Shown in pieces: positions 1-7,444 of a stretch of DNA of 16,305 bases; the stretch's first letter is position 1; each line of letters starts with the position of its first letter. The notes under the pieces were generated by a model, which was given only the letters and a program-made list of their open reading frames with translations, did not search any database and was not told the DNA's origin. Source of the DNA: Bdellovibrio sp. CG10_big_fil_rev_8_21_14_0_10_47_8 (GTDB lineage: Bacteria > Bdellovibrionota > Bdellovibrionia > Bdellovibrionales > Bdellovibrionaceae); NCBI GenBank assembly GCA_002773975.1, contig PEZR01000028.1, forward strand, positions 1 through 16,305, read 5' to 3'. Both the position numbers and the translations under genes were made by a program.

Positions 1-2333
1 TCGAACGAGTTACCGGCTGCTGCTACGGAATCCCCACTGTCGACCCGCTTCGGGTTGCCACCAAAGCTATCAGTGGTCTTTATGATGGCGCGACCACCAA
101 CGAGCTGGATAATCTCTGTATTCAGACCGCGTCTCTATTGATCAGCGAAGATCCTGAGTACTCTCGTCTGGCCGCACGCCTACTGGCCATCTACGTGGAC
201 GAAGAAGTTCGTTCACAAAAAATTCAGTCTTTTGCAGACTCGGTGACCGCAGGCTACAACGCCGGCCTGATTGGGGAATCTACCTTCCGCTTTGTGGAAA
301 AAAACAAGGCCGCCCTATCCGCTTCGATAGAGCCCTTTCGCACGGATCGATTTGAATACTTTGGTCTTCGCACAATCTACGATCGTTATCTTTTGAAAAA
401 TCCCAAAAGCCGCCAGGTCTTCGAAACTCCACAATACTTTTTCATGCGTGTCGCCTGTGGTTTAGCTCAGTCCGTGGAAGAGGCTTCCGAATTTTATCGT
501 TTAATCTCATCCCATGACTATTTGGCCTCGACGCCGACTTTGTTTAACTCAGGAACAGTTCGACCTCAGATGTCTTCTTGTTATCTTTGCGACTCTCCAG
601 AAGATGATCTGCGCTCAATCTATGACAAATACACAGACATGGCCTTGTTATCCAAGTTTGCCGGCGGCATTGGCGTTGCTTATCACCGAGTAAGAGCTCG
701 CGGCTCTTTGATCAAAGGCACCAATGGTCATTCTAACGGAGTCATCCCTTGGCTTAAAACAATGGACAGCTCCGTTTCTGCTGTGAACCAAGGCGGAAAA
801 CGCAAAGGGGCTGCCTGTGTCTATTTGGAAACTTGGCACGCAGACATTGAAGAGTTTTTAGAACTTCGTGATAACACGGGCGACGAAGCCAAAAGAACCC
901 ATAACTTAAATTTGGCCAACTGGGTCCCCGACCTATTCATGAAACGCGTGGAAAAAGATGAGACTTGGTCCCTGTTTGACCCACGCATTGTTCCGCACTT
1001 GGTTGATCTCACCGGCGAAGCTTTTGAGAAAGCTTATGTCGAGGCCGAATCTCAAGGCCTTTTCATGCGTCAGCTCAAAGCCCGAGATCTCTATGTTCGT
1101 ATGATGAAAACCCTGGCTCAAACTGGCAATGGCTGGATGACGTTTAAAGATGCTTCCAATCTAAAGTCCAATCAAACGGGCCTGCCTGAAAATGTGATCC
1201 ACCTATCTAATCTTTGCACTGAAATTTTAGAAGTGACTTCCAATAAAGAGACTGCCGTCTGCAATCTGGGATCAGTCAATCTGAGTCGCCACGTTGTTAA
1301 TGGTCAGTTTGACTTTGAAAAGTTGGCAAAAACTGTTCGCACAGCCGTCAAATATCTGGACCGTGTGATCGATATCAATTTCTATCCAATTCCTCAGGCG
1401 GAAGGCTCCAATCATCGATGGAGACCCGTCGGCCTTGGAATCATGGGCCTTCAAGACGTCTTTTTCCAACTTCGATGGCCTTTTGACAGCGACAAAGCCC
1501 GCGAACTTTCAAGGCGCATTCAAGAAGAGATCTATTACAATGCACTGGTCACTTCCAATGAATTGGCTGAGCAGCATGGCCCTCACAGTTCCTTTTCTGA
1601 AACCAAAGCGGCTCAAGGATTGCTTCAATTTGATCTTTGGGGTGTTGAACCAACGGATTCAGCTCGTTGGGACGAGCTGCGCGCAAAAATCAAAGTTACT
1701 GGATTGAGAAACTCTTTGCTCATTGCCATTGCGCCCACCGCAACAATTGCTTCGATTGTTGGCTGCTATGAAGCCACAGAACCACAGATTTCAAATCTCT
1801 TTAAAAGAGAAACTCTTTCTGGTGAGTTTATGCAGGTCAATCGGTACTTAGTCTCTGAGCTCAAAGCTCTGGGGCTCTGGAACGAAGAACTTCGCAATGA
1901 GATTAAATTGTCCGAAGGTTCCGTCCAAGACCTCCAAGTCATTCCTCAGGAACTCAAAGAAATTTACCGCACTGTTTGGGAAGTTCCCATGAAGTCTTTG
2001 ATTGATATGGGCGCCGAGCGTGGAGCCTACATTGACCAAAGCCAGTCTTTAAATCTCTTTACCGATGCGCCAACGATTGGAAAACTTTCTTCCATGTATA
2101 TGTACGCTTGGAAAAGAGGCCTGAAGACAACTTATTATCTTCGCTCTCGTCCCGCGACTGGGATTGCGAAAACCACTGTTAAAAAATCAACAAACGTAAG
2201 CACTCCCAGTATCTCTTTAACAGCCCAAGCCCAAGCAGAGGCTCCAGCAACTGAAATGGGAAAATCCTATTCAGACTCTGAAGTGATTGCCTGTTCTCTT
2301 GAAAACCCCGAAGCCTGCGAAGCTTGTCAATAA
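1..2333 (+). CDS. nrdA: Ribonucleoside-diphosphate reductase, class I alpha (large, catalytic) subunit, 5' truncated by the window
   Basis: The enzyme reduces ribonucleoside diphosphates to deoxyribonucleotides in the cytoplasm together with NrdB. The reading frame is already open at base 3 and reads continuously into the conserved segment PEYSRLAARLL, so the gene begins before the window; the in-frame TTG at 138 is an internal leucine. About 776 residues are visible. Catalytic features: a first redox Cys in SSCYLCD (codon 579); the radical-site motif SNLCTE (Asn 1209, Cys 1215, Glu 1221); the partner Cys in AVCNLGS (codon 1260); the paired tyrosines of radical transfer in KTTYYLRSRP (2133-2138); and a C-terminal Cys pair CEAC (2316 and 2325) after a roughly 50-residue flexible Ser/Thr/Ala-rich linker. 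This set matches class Ia-type reductases. Any N-terminal ATP-cone domain would be mostly outside the window, so allosteric type cannot be judged. nrdB follows immediately, with its ribosome site overlapping this stop codon. Confidence 0.97.
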   Translation, partial: ERVTGCCYGIPTVDPLRVATKAISGLYDGATTNELDNLCIQTASLLISEDPEYSRLAARLLAIYVDEEVRSQKIQSFADSVTAGYNAGLIGESTFRFVEKNKAALSASIEPFRTDRFEYFGLRTIYDRYLLKNPKSRQVFETPQYFFMRVACGLAQSVEEASEFYRLISSHDYLASTPTLFNSGTVRPQMSSCYLCDSPEDDLRSIYDKYTDMALLSKFAGGIGVAYHRVRARGSLIKGTNGHSNGVIPWLKTMDSSVSAVNQGGKRKGAACVYLETWHADIEEFLELRDNTGDEAKRTHNLNLANWVPDLFMKRVEKDETWSLFDPRIVPHLVDLTGEAFEKAYVEAESQGLFMRQLKARDLYVRMMKTLAQTGNGWMTFKDASNLKSNQTGLPENVIHLSNLCTEILEVTSNKETAVCNLGSVNLSRHVVNGQFDFEKLAKTVRTAVKYLDRVIDINFYPIPQAEGSNHRWRPVGLGIMGLQDVFFQLRWPFDSDKARELSRRIQEEIYYNALVTSNELAEQHGPHSSFSETKAAQGLLQFDLWGVEPTDSARWDELRAKIKVTGLRNSLLIAIAPTATIASIVGCYEATEPQISNLFKRETLSGEFMQVNRYLVSELKALGLWNEELRNEIKLSEGSVQDLQVIPQELKEIYRTVWEVPMKSLIDMGAERGAYIDQSQSLNLFTDAPTIGKLSSMYMYAWKRGLKTTYYLRSRPATGIAKTTVKKSTNVSTPSISLTAQAQAEAPATEMGKSYSDSEVIACSLENPEACEACQ

Positions 2334-2338
2334 AGGAG
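2333..2338 (+). promoter_or_regulatory. Ribosome binding site of nrdB, overlapping the nrdA stop
   Basis: AAGGAG begins on the last base of the nrdA stop codon and lies 6 nt before ATG 2345. It decides for ATG 2345 as the nrdB start over the in-frame TTG at 2324, which lies inside nrdA and has no such site. The arrangement suggests translational coupling. Confidence 0.75.
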
Positions 2339-2344
2339 CTTAAA

Positions 2345-3343
2345 ATGATTCTCGATCCCGGATTTAACCTCACATTAAGACCCATGAAATATCCCACCTT
2401 TTATGAAATGTACCGAAATGGGATTAAAAACACTTGGACTGTGGATGAAGTGGACTTTTCAACCGACCTGGTGGATTTACACCAGAAAATGACTCCGGCT
2501 GAAAAACATTTGATCGGCCGATTGGTGGCTTTTTTTGCCACGGGCGATTCCATTGTCGGCAACAATCTGGTGCTCAATCTGTACAAACACATCAACTCAC
2601 CTGAGGCGCGTTTGTATTTGTCCAGACAGCTTTACGAAGAAGCCCTGCATGTCCAGTTTTACCTGACACTGCTCGATACCTATATTCCACATCCTGACGA
2701 AAGAGCGAAGGCCTTTTCTGCAGTGGACAACATTCCGTCGATCAAAGCTAAAGCTGACTTTTGCTTTAAGTGGATTGATTCCATCAACGATCTGGACTCT
2801 TTAAAAACCCTGGAAGATCGTCGTAAATTTGTCATGAATTTGATCTGTTTTGCGACTTGCATTGAAGGTCTGTTTTTCTTTGCTGCCTTTGCCTATGTTT
2901 ATTTCTTGCGTTCAAAAGGTTTGCTGCAAGGCCTCGCTACTGGAACCAATTGGGTCTTTCGCGATGAAAGCATGCACATTGCTTTTGCCAATGAAGTGAT
3001 TCAAACCGTTCGCAAAGAGGAACCCAACTTGTTCAACGAACAAATGAACGAAATGATTCTGCAAATGATAGAAGATGCCATTGATTGTGAGATGGCTTTT
3101 GCAAAAGATATCTTGGATCATGGCGTTGCAGGCCTCTCGCTGAAAGATATGCGTCAGTATCTGGAGTTTGTCGCTGATCAACGATTGGAAAGCTTGCACA
3201 TTGAGCCCAGATTCAATGTGAAAAATCCCTTTCCATTTATGGAATTGCAGGACATGCAAGAGCTTGCTAACTTTTTTGAAAGACGCGTTTCGGCCTACCA
3301 AACAGGCGTCTCAGGATCTGTTTCCTTTGACGAGTCTTTTTAA
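2345..3343 (+). CDS. nrdB: Ribonucleoside-diphosphate reductase, class I beta (radical-generating) subunit
   Basis: Small subunit (332 residues from ATG 2345) that houses the dinuclear metal site and generates the radical used by NrdA. All six metal ligands of the R2 fold are recognisable: Asp68 (GDSIVG), Glu99 and His102 (EALH), Glu174 (CIEG), Glu208 and His211 (DESMH). Tyr106 sits four residues after His102, where the stable tyrosyl radical forms in class Ia enzymes. Chlamydia-type class Ic enzymes have Phe there, so this one is predicted to use a tyrosyl radical. Trp31 in NTWTVDEVDF matches the conserved radical-transfer Trp, and the acidic/aromatic C-terminal end FDESF resembles the tail that docks onto NrdA. 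The length is typical of compact R2 proteins. It is co-transcribed with nrdA; the metal used (Fe or Mn) cannot be told from the sequence. Confidence 0.96.
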   Translation: MILDPGFNLTLRPMKYPTFYEMYRNGIKNTWTVDEVDFSTDLVDLHQKMTPAEKHLIGRLVAFFATGDSIVGNNLVLNLYKHINSPEARLYLSRQLYEEALHVQFYLTLLDTYIPHPDERAKAFSAVDNIPSIKAKADFCFKWIDSINDLDSLKTLEDRRKFVMNLICFATCIEGLFFFAAFAYVYFLRSKGLLQGLATGTNWVFRDESMHIAFANEVIQTVRKEEPNLFNEQMNEMILQMIEDAIDCEMAFAKDILDHGVAGLSLKDMRQYLEFVADQRLESLHIEPRFNVKNPFPFMELQDMQELANFFERRVSAYQTGVSGSVSFDESF

Positions 3344-3360
3344 GGAGACCTCTGTACTGA

Positions 3361-3993
3361 GTGCGGAAGAAATACATCGTTCTTTTTTTTCTGACTCTGA
3401 GCCTCGGCTTTGGCATTGGCTATAGCCGAGGAGCCTTCCCCAAGTTGTGGGAAAAGGTTTTTGGCCCAGCCAATCCAACAATTACGATTCTAACCTCTGA
3501 AAAAGCCCTCATCCCGGACTCGCTTTTAAGTCAATTTGAAGACTCCTTTGGTCTTTTGACAGATGCCAAATCTGTTGAAAACTTTCACCTTTTTCAAGCC
3601 GAAGCTCAAACTTCAGATCTGTTGATTGCTCCCACGCAATGGCTTTCTGAGATCAAAGAACTGAGCCAGCCGCTGACTCTTTCTCCCAACTTACTCTCAG
3701 CCGACTTTCGAACAGAAAAATTGAGCTCCTCACATTTTTTTCCTCTTTTTTGGAAAGTCGATACCAAAAGCCAAAAAGAGACCCTGACCATCTGGGGAAT
3801 CACCAGTTTTCGCCAAGGCAAAGACACCTCTAAATTGCTCGAGTTTTTGTTGAAAAACCCAGACCATCTCAAAAAGTGGATTGAACACACCGGCCTTGCC
3901 TCGACGCTGGAGATCTCAAACTCTATTGAAGGTCTTGCTGAAAATTTAAGGGCGATTCACATCAGAGATTACTCTTTGCAGAGATTGCAGTAG
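3361..3993 (+). CDS. Membrane-anchored or exported protein resembling a reduced polyamine-type solute-binding protein
   Basis: A 210-residue protein of uncertain role. The only usable start is GTG 3361, because an in-frame stop (TGA 3358) lies just upstream; AAGGAG at 3342-3347 is 13 nt away, longer than usual. Residues 4-22 form a hydrophobic segment after RKK, so the product is exported or anchored in the inner membrane. No lipobox is seen. After the anchor, TITILTSEKALIPDSLLSQF followed by a segment ending SDLLIAPTQWL resembles the first strand and helix, and the ligand-pocket strand, of PotD-like solute-binding proteins. The C-terminal part (LLEFLLKNPDHLKKWIEHTG, then IRDYSL) resembles their closing helices. 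The family is usually about 320-350 residues, so most of the central domain is missing. It lies 17 nt after nrdB and may be transcribed with it, but no functional link is evident. The gene call is strong; the family call is tentative. Confidence 0.75.
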   Translation: MRKKYIVLFFLTLSLGFGIGYSRGAFPKLWEKVFGPANPTITILTSEKALIPDSLLSQFEDSFGLLTDAKSVENFHLFQAEAQTSDLLIAPTQWLSEIKELSQPLTLSPNLLSADFRTEKLSSSHFFPLFWKVDTKSQKETLTIWGITSFRQGKDTSKLLEFLLKNPDHLKKWIEHTGLASTLEISNSIEGLAENLRAIHIRDYSLQRLQ

Positions 3994-4032
3994 CACCGAA
4001 CTCAGCAGAAAAAGCTGCACTCTTCACTCACA

Positions 4033-4605
4033 TTACAAACAGGATCCCTGCACCCAAGCAATCTGGAAGAATCGATCAAACTTGGCTGTTGGAGCTCGAA
4101 CCTCTTGATTTTTGTCATCGTAGGTTACCAATTGCCCGGACAGTCGATAGAGACTGGCGGTGGTGCCACGATAGGCAGAACAACCGATGGGGACTGTGGC
4201 GTAATACCGACCATGTTCACATCGAGCATTGGTCATCCGGTAACATTCAGGACAGCTTACTGAACTTTTCAAAGCTATGTACTTGTTGGCGTCATCTTGA
4301 ACGGTCAATTCAATATAGTGTTTCGCAGAGGTCCCCACACTGCACTCTCCACCAATGGAAACCATGCTGTCATAGATAGTGACATCAAAAGCCCCCAACG
4401 GAGAATTCAGCTTTGGCTGGGTGACATCCCCAGAAATTGAGCTGATATCCGTGGTATTGAGCCCAAAGGGTGACGGATCATTGTAACCAGAGCAGTTTTG
4501 ATAAGGAAGCACGAGGAAACCCAAACAGAACACCAAGATCAATGGTCGTTTTAACAACTGAAAAAAGACTCTCAATGCCAGTTCAAAATCAGAAGCTTTT
4601 CCCAT
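4033..4605 (-). CDS. Cys-rich exported protein, possible lipoprotein, unknown function
   Basis: I do not recognise this 190-residue protein. From ATG 4605 it has a basic N-terminus and a hydrophobic stretch at residues 20-33, followed by PYQNCSG with Cys38. The QNC sequence is not a canonical lipobox (small residues at -1 and -3 are missing), yet its position right after the hydrophobic segment suggests lipidation or another form of anchoring. Beyond Cys38 there are six cysteines (88, 118, 121, 129, 142, 189), including CPEC at 118-121, which would allow three disulfides in the periplasm. A Thr/Ser/Asp-rich linker (40-65) precedes this domain. The start is uncertain because no good ribosome site precedes ATG 4605; a later start nearer the hydrophobic segment is possible. 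It lies downstream of the HTTM gene on the same strand, separated by 79 nt that contain a hairpin. Confidence 0.7.
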   Translation of the reverse strand: MGKASDFELALRVFFQLLKRPLILVFCLGFLVLPYQNCSGYNDPSPFGLNTTDISSISGDVTQPKLNSPLGAFDVTIYDSMVSIGGECSVGTSAKHYIELTVQDDANKYIALKSSVSCPECYRMTNARCEHGRYYATVPIGCSAYRGTTASLYRLSGQLVTYDDKNQEVRAPTAKFDRFFQIAWVQGSCL

Positions 4606-4665
4606 GCCACTTTATCGGAAAGTTTAGCGTCTCACTTAAGGACAAAGATCGAGGTTCAAGCCAAT

Positions 4666-4687
4666 TAATCTCAGCACTCTGAGATTA
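4666..4687 (-). terminator. Perfect 9-bp hairpin at the end of the HTTM gene (weak or non-canonical terminator)
   Basis: TAATCTCAG and CTGAGATTA pair perfectly around a 4-nt loop (4675-4678). On the minus strand the first arm begins with the TAA stop of the HTTM gene. No U-tract follows, so it may attenuate, stabilise the mRNA end or be incidental rather than being a classical intrinsic terminator. Confidence 0.4.
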
Positions 4688-5611
4688 CCGTCTCGAACTG
4701 AGACAGGTTTTAATCCACTGAGGCTGCAACCACAGGATGTAAGGACAAATCATTACCAATGCAAACCCATACAGGGCCATCAACACGGCAATGCCGGCAT
4801 GAAATAAAACACCTGCAGCCAGAAAATAGGGCCTTATTTTTTTTACCCATATCAAAATGGGGAAATAGATTTCAAAGAATATGGTCGAAAATGACAGGAC
4901 TGGAATGACGAGCCCAAAGTGTTTAACCCAAGTCATATCCGTAATCACAAACTGCGGATTTGCCAATACACTCCACAGGGCCGTGCCATCCCACCAACTC
5001 GCCCCCTTTAGCTTTTCAAATCCGGAGTAGGCATAAATCGCACACACCTGAATCTGAATCAGGCGATATGCTACCGAGGTCAATAAATCCTGGCTCATTT
5101 TTTTGTCGTCAAAAAAAGTTTCTCGCTGTCGGGCCCCGCGAATCCAGGACTTCACTGAGACCACATCATTGACTCGCGCGAAGGACAGATACATCAGAAA
5201 AATCCCACCGATCTGATCGGCACCAAACACGACCCCATAGTTGCGCTGGATAAATGCCAAATGGAGATACGTCGCTACCCACAGAACGACCCGCCCTCCC
5301 ATGCCGATCATCCCAAGGAATAAACAAAGCAGCAGCCCACCATGTACCCACGGCACAAAACCATCCGGCCAAAACGCCAGCATCCAAGGAGGGCGATAGA
5401 ACTGCGGCATGACCTCAAAAGCCAAACTCTTTGGTAAAATTCCAATGTCGGTGAAAAACAGAGTCAAGTCGCTCTGACGAGACAGATAAAGAACAAACAT
5501 TGTTCCGCAAAGAAGAACTCGAAAAAGAGCCAGGTTCAGCAACGGCCGGGGCGCAAACCAAAATTCATTCCACAGCGCAAGCCCTCGACTCAAACAAGAA
5601 GTTATTTTCAC
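4685..5611 (-). CDS. HTTM-domain (vitamin K-dependent gamma-carboxylase-like) integral membrane protein
   Basis: A 308-residue polytopic inner-membrane protein. Hydrophobic segments lie at about residues 24-44, 87-121 (two helices), 135-147, 182-198, 231-255 and 261-295 (two helices). The order and motifs fit the HTTM superfamily: ALFRVLL in the first helix, FFTDIGILP in the following loop, NYGVVFGADQ before a membrane helix, YAYSGFEKLKGASWWDG, and a final GFALVMICPYILWL. In eukaryotes the related domain carries vitamin K-dependent carboxylation; the bacterial members are mostly uncharacterised, so no activity is claimed. Translation starts at GTG 5611, whose GTGA overlaps the stop of the upstream gene by 4 nt; a good ribosome site (GAGGAG, 7 nt before it) supports this start. 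Pairing with the preceding DUF5819-like protein suggests that the two form a complex. Confidence 0.85.
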   Translation of the reverse strand: MKITSCLSRGLALWNEFWFAPRPLLNLALFRVLLCGTMFVLYLSRQSDLTLFFTDIGILPKSLAFEVMPQFYRPPWMLAFWPDGFVPWVHGGLLLCLFLGMIGMGGRVVLWVATYLHLAFIQRNYGVVFGADQIGGIFLMYLSFARVNDVVSVKSWIRGARQRETFFDDKKMSQDLLTSVAYRLIQIQVCAIYAYSGFEKLKGASWWDGTALWSVLANPQFVITDMTWVKHFGLVIPVLSFSTIFFEIYFPILIWVKKIRPYFLAAGVLFHAGIAVLMALYGFALVMICPYILWLQPQWIKTCLSSRR

Positions 5612-6180
5612 AAGCTCTCCTCGTTTTGATTTTTTTGCTCGCTCGAATCCTTATCTTGCTTGCAGTGATAACTCATCTCCATCATCACTCGGCCCTCGTC
5701 GGGACGTTCTTCCCCCAGTTGAGCTCTCTCAAGGGTGGGAATTGATTCAAGAATATGCTCCATCTTGACCAGACTCGCCCCGGGATGGCTTCGACAAATC
5801 CAAGGCCCCAAGATGCTTTTCATCCGCTGGGTATCCAGGATTAAAAACCTCATCATGTACAAGAAGCGACGTTTTGAACTGTCGGTTACAATGTTTTCTT
5901 TTTCTGGGGGAATATACCCATGTTCTGCCTCTTTGAGCTCATTTCCCTCTGCATCTTCGAACCACACAATGTATTTCGTAAACATTGTGTGCGCAGGGTC
6001 CGGGGAAAAAAAGTTCCAAGTTGTATTCAGGCCGATTTGGTTTGCGTAAGAAAAAACAAAGGGAAGCAGACTCCTCCCCAAATAGGAACTGGCATTCGGG
6101 GCAATAAAAATCACCAAAAGCTGAAAAAGTACAAAAAGGGAAATAAACCCCTTAAGTATGGGCCTCGATTTCATCATCAT
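5608..6180 (-). CDS. DUF5819-like membrane-anchored protein, partner of the HTTM protein
   Basis: A 190-residue protein with one N-terminal membrane segment (about residues 11-29) followed by a region with NTTWNFFSPDPAH (52-64) and TKYIVWFED (68-76). A Trp/Phe-rich W-x-FF-x-P-x-P motif followed by a beta strand is what I associate with DUF5819-type proteins found beside HTTM genes. The C-terminal 25 residues are polar and charged, without structure that I recognise. The start lies in a run of three ATG codons (6180, 6177, 6174), so the exact first Met is uncertain. All three are inside the end of scpB, giving an overlap of up to 29 nt, which implies translational coupling to scpB. The stop overlaps the HTTM start by 4 nt. 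Function unknown; complex formation with the HTTM protein is an inference from gene order. Confidence 0.8.
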   Translation of the reverse strand: MMMKSRPILKGFISLFVLFQLLVIFIAPNASSYLGRSLLPFVFSYANQIGLNTTWNFFSPDPAHTMFTKYIVWFEDAEGNELKEAEHGYIPPEKENIVTDSSKRRFLYMMRFLILDTQRMKSILGPWICRSHPGASLVKMEHILESIPTLERAQLGEERPDEGRVMMEMSYHCKQDKDSSEQKNQNEESL

Positions 6181-7441
6181 CCATCAATGGGCTATTAAGG
6201 TCCTCATCCACTGAAGACTCTTCGGTTAAGGCTTCTTCGTCGACTGATTCTGCTTTTTGCTCGGAGACCTGGGTCAATTGTCGAACCCGTTCTTTTTCGG
6301 CATTCCACTCTCTCGTCGCCAAGTCTTCCCCTGCCGCCAAAGCTTCATCGTACTTGGTTAACCAATTCCGGTCTCGAGTGCCTATCTCTTCATTCATCAA
6401 AAGAGCTTCGCGCAAGCCTTCTGCTCGATCACGATCTTTCATTTGTTTTTGACGCAATTTTTCTTTTTCAAAGAACTCAGAACTCGTATTGATCTCACTC
6501 AATTGATCGGTGATCTTTCCGAGTTCCTCTTCCCCATCAGAGTAAGTTCCACCAATCGTCTGAGAGAGCTTGTCTGTCAGTTGGCTGAGACTTGGCTTAG
6601 CCTCTTCCTCGGTCATTCCTTCAGGCAAAAGCTCATCAATTTGCGACAAAGTCGGCAACTCTTTTAAGTTTCTCAACCCGAAGATTTCCAGAAACTTCTT
6701 TGTCGTCCCATAAAGCATGGGTTTTCCTGGGAGCTCACTTTTCCCCTCGAAAGACACAAGTCCTTTTTCCATCAGCGCACGAAGCAAATGTCCACTCTCT
6801 ACCCCGCGAATCTCATCGATTTCAGACTTAATAATCGGCTGCTTATAGGCCGTAATCGACAGAACTTCCAACGCAGGTCCAGACAGACGAAACTGCCGAG
6901 CCTTTAATGTTCGGCTGAGAAAGTTAAGGTTGTCTACCTTGGTCCTTAACTGAAAACCCCCGGGAACTTCTTCCAAGGTGACTCCTCGTTTTGCTCCCGC
7001 CAACTCCACAGCAAAACGATCTAGAGCTCTCCGGATTTTATCACCTTTGATATTCGTGCCTTTAAAAACAAGCTTCAAAGAATTCAGACTCACCGGACGA
7101 TCAGAGGCAAACAAGATGCTTTCCAAAATGGAATCCAGTCTTTCTTCCTCGACAAATTCACTCTCGTCGATTTGAGCGGACTCATAGGCATCCAGTTCCG
7201 TACCTTCAACAGAGTCTAGCTCTTCCGCAGCGTCTTCTTCCATTTGATAGACTTCATCATCAGAAACCTCTGGCAAAAAAGTTTCAGTTTCTTCTTCGGT
7301 AAAAATATTTGTAACCCCAAATTCAAGGAGCTCGGAATCTGCCTCATCACTGTTTTCATCAGCAACGTCCATATTTTGTTCTTCGGTAACGTCTTCGATG
7401 ATTTCTTCTTTGATTTTTGAAGTCTTTTTCTGTTTTGCCAT
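6152..7441 (-). CDS. scpB: Segregation and condensation protein B with long acidic extensions
   Basis: ScpB is the dimeric winged-helix (kite) subunit that binds ScpA in the SMC-ScpAB complex, which compacts and helps segregate the chromosome. The conserved core spans about residues 100-275: LDSILESILFASDRPV at the first wing, LEVLSITAYKQPI followed by IDEIRGVES (second winged helix), and PMLYGTTKKFLEIFGL near its end. At 429 residues the protein is about twice the usual 180-250. Residues 1-99 are Asp/Glu-rich and low-complexity after a basic start (MAKQKKTSKIK). Residues 276-429 contain charged, probably helical or coiled sequence and an acidic tail. ATG 7441 lies 3 nt after the scpA stop, with an AAGGG ribosome site that overlaps the scpA end. 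The stop lies inside the next gene. Confidence 0.95.
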   Translation of the reverse strand: MAKQKKTSKIKEEIIEDVTEEQNMDVADENSDEADSELLEFGVTNIFTEEETETFLPEVSDDEVYQMEEDAAEELDSVEGTELDAYESAQIDESEFVEEERLDSILESILFASDRPVSLNSLKLVFKGTNIKGDKIRRALDRFAVELAGAKRGVTLEEVPGGFQLRTKVDNLNFLSRTLKARQFRLSGPALEVLSITAYKQPIIKSEIDEIRGVESGHLLRALMEKGLVSFEGKSELPGKPMLYGTTKKFLEIFGLRNLKELPTLSQIDELLPEGMTEEEAKPSLSQLTDKLSQTIGGTYSDGEEELGKITDQLSEINTSSEFFEKEKLRQKQMKDRDRAEGLREALLMNEEIGTRDRNWLTKYDEALAAGEDLATREWNAEKERVRQLTQVSEQKAESVDEEALTEESSVDEDLNSPLMDDDEIEAHT

Positions 7442-7444
7442 ATT

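Noticed and set aside
138..140. TTG at 138 as the start of nrdA
   Set aside because: The frame is open to the left edge, and the upstream residues match the conserved NrdA segment that precedes PEYSRLAARLL. The gene is truncated by the window.
2912..3301. 129-residue open frame antisense to nrdB
   Set aside because: It lies fully inside the strongly conserved nrdB coding sequence, has no ribosome site and no recognisable protein features.
4005..4018. Small inverted repeat (GCAG...CTGC) between the convergent genes at 3993 and 4033
   Set aside because: The stem is only 4 bp and there is no T-tract; not a credible terminator.
4089..4379. 96-residue plus-strand open frame
   Set aside because: Antisense to the Cys-rich exported protein, which has a coherent leader and cysteine pattern; the plus-strand product looks random, rich in His, Trp and Arg.
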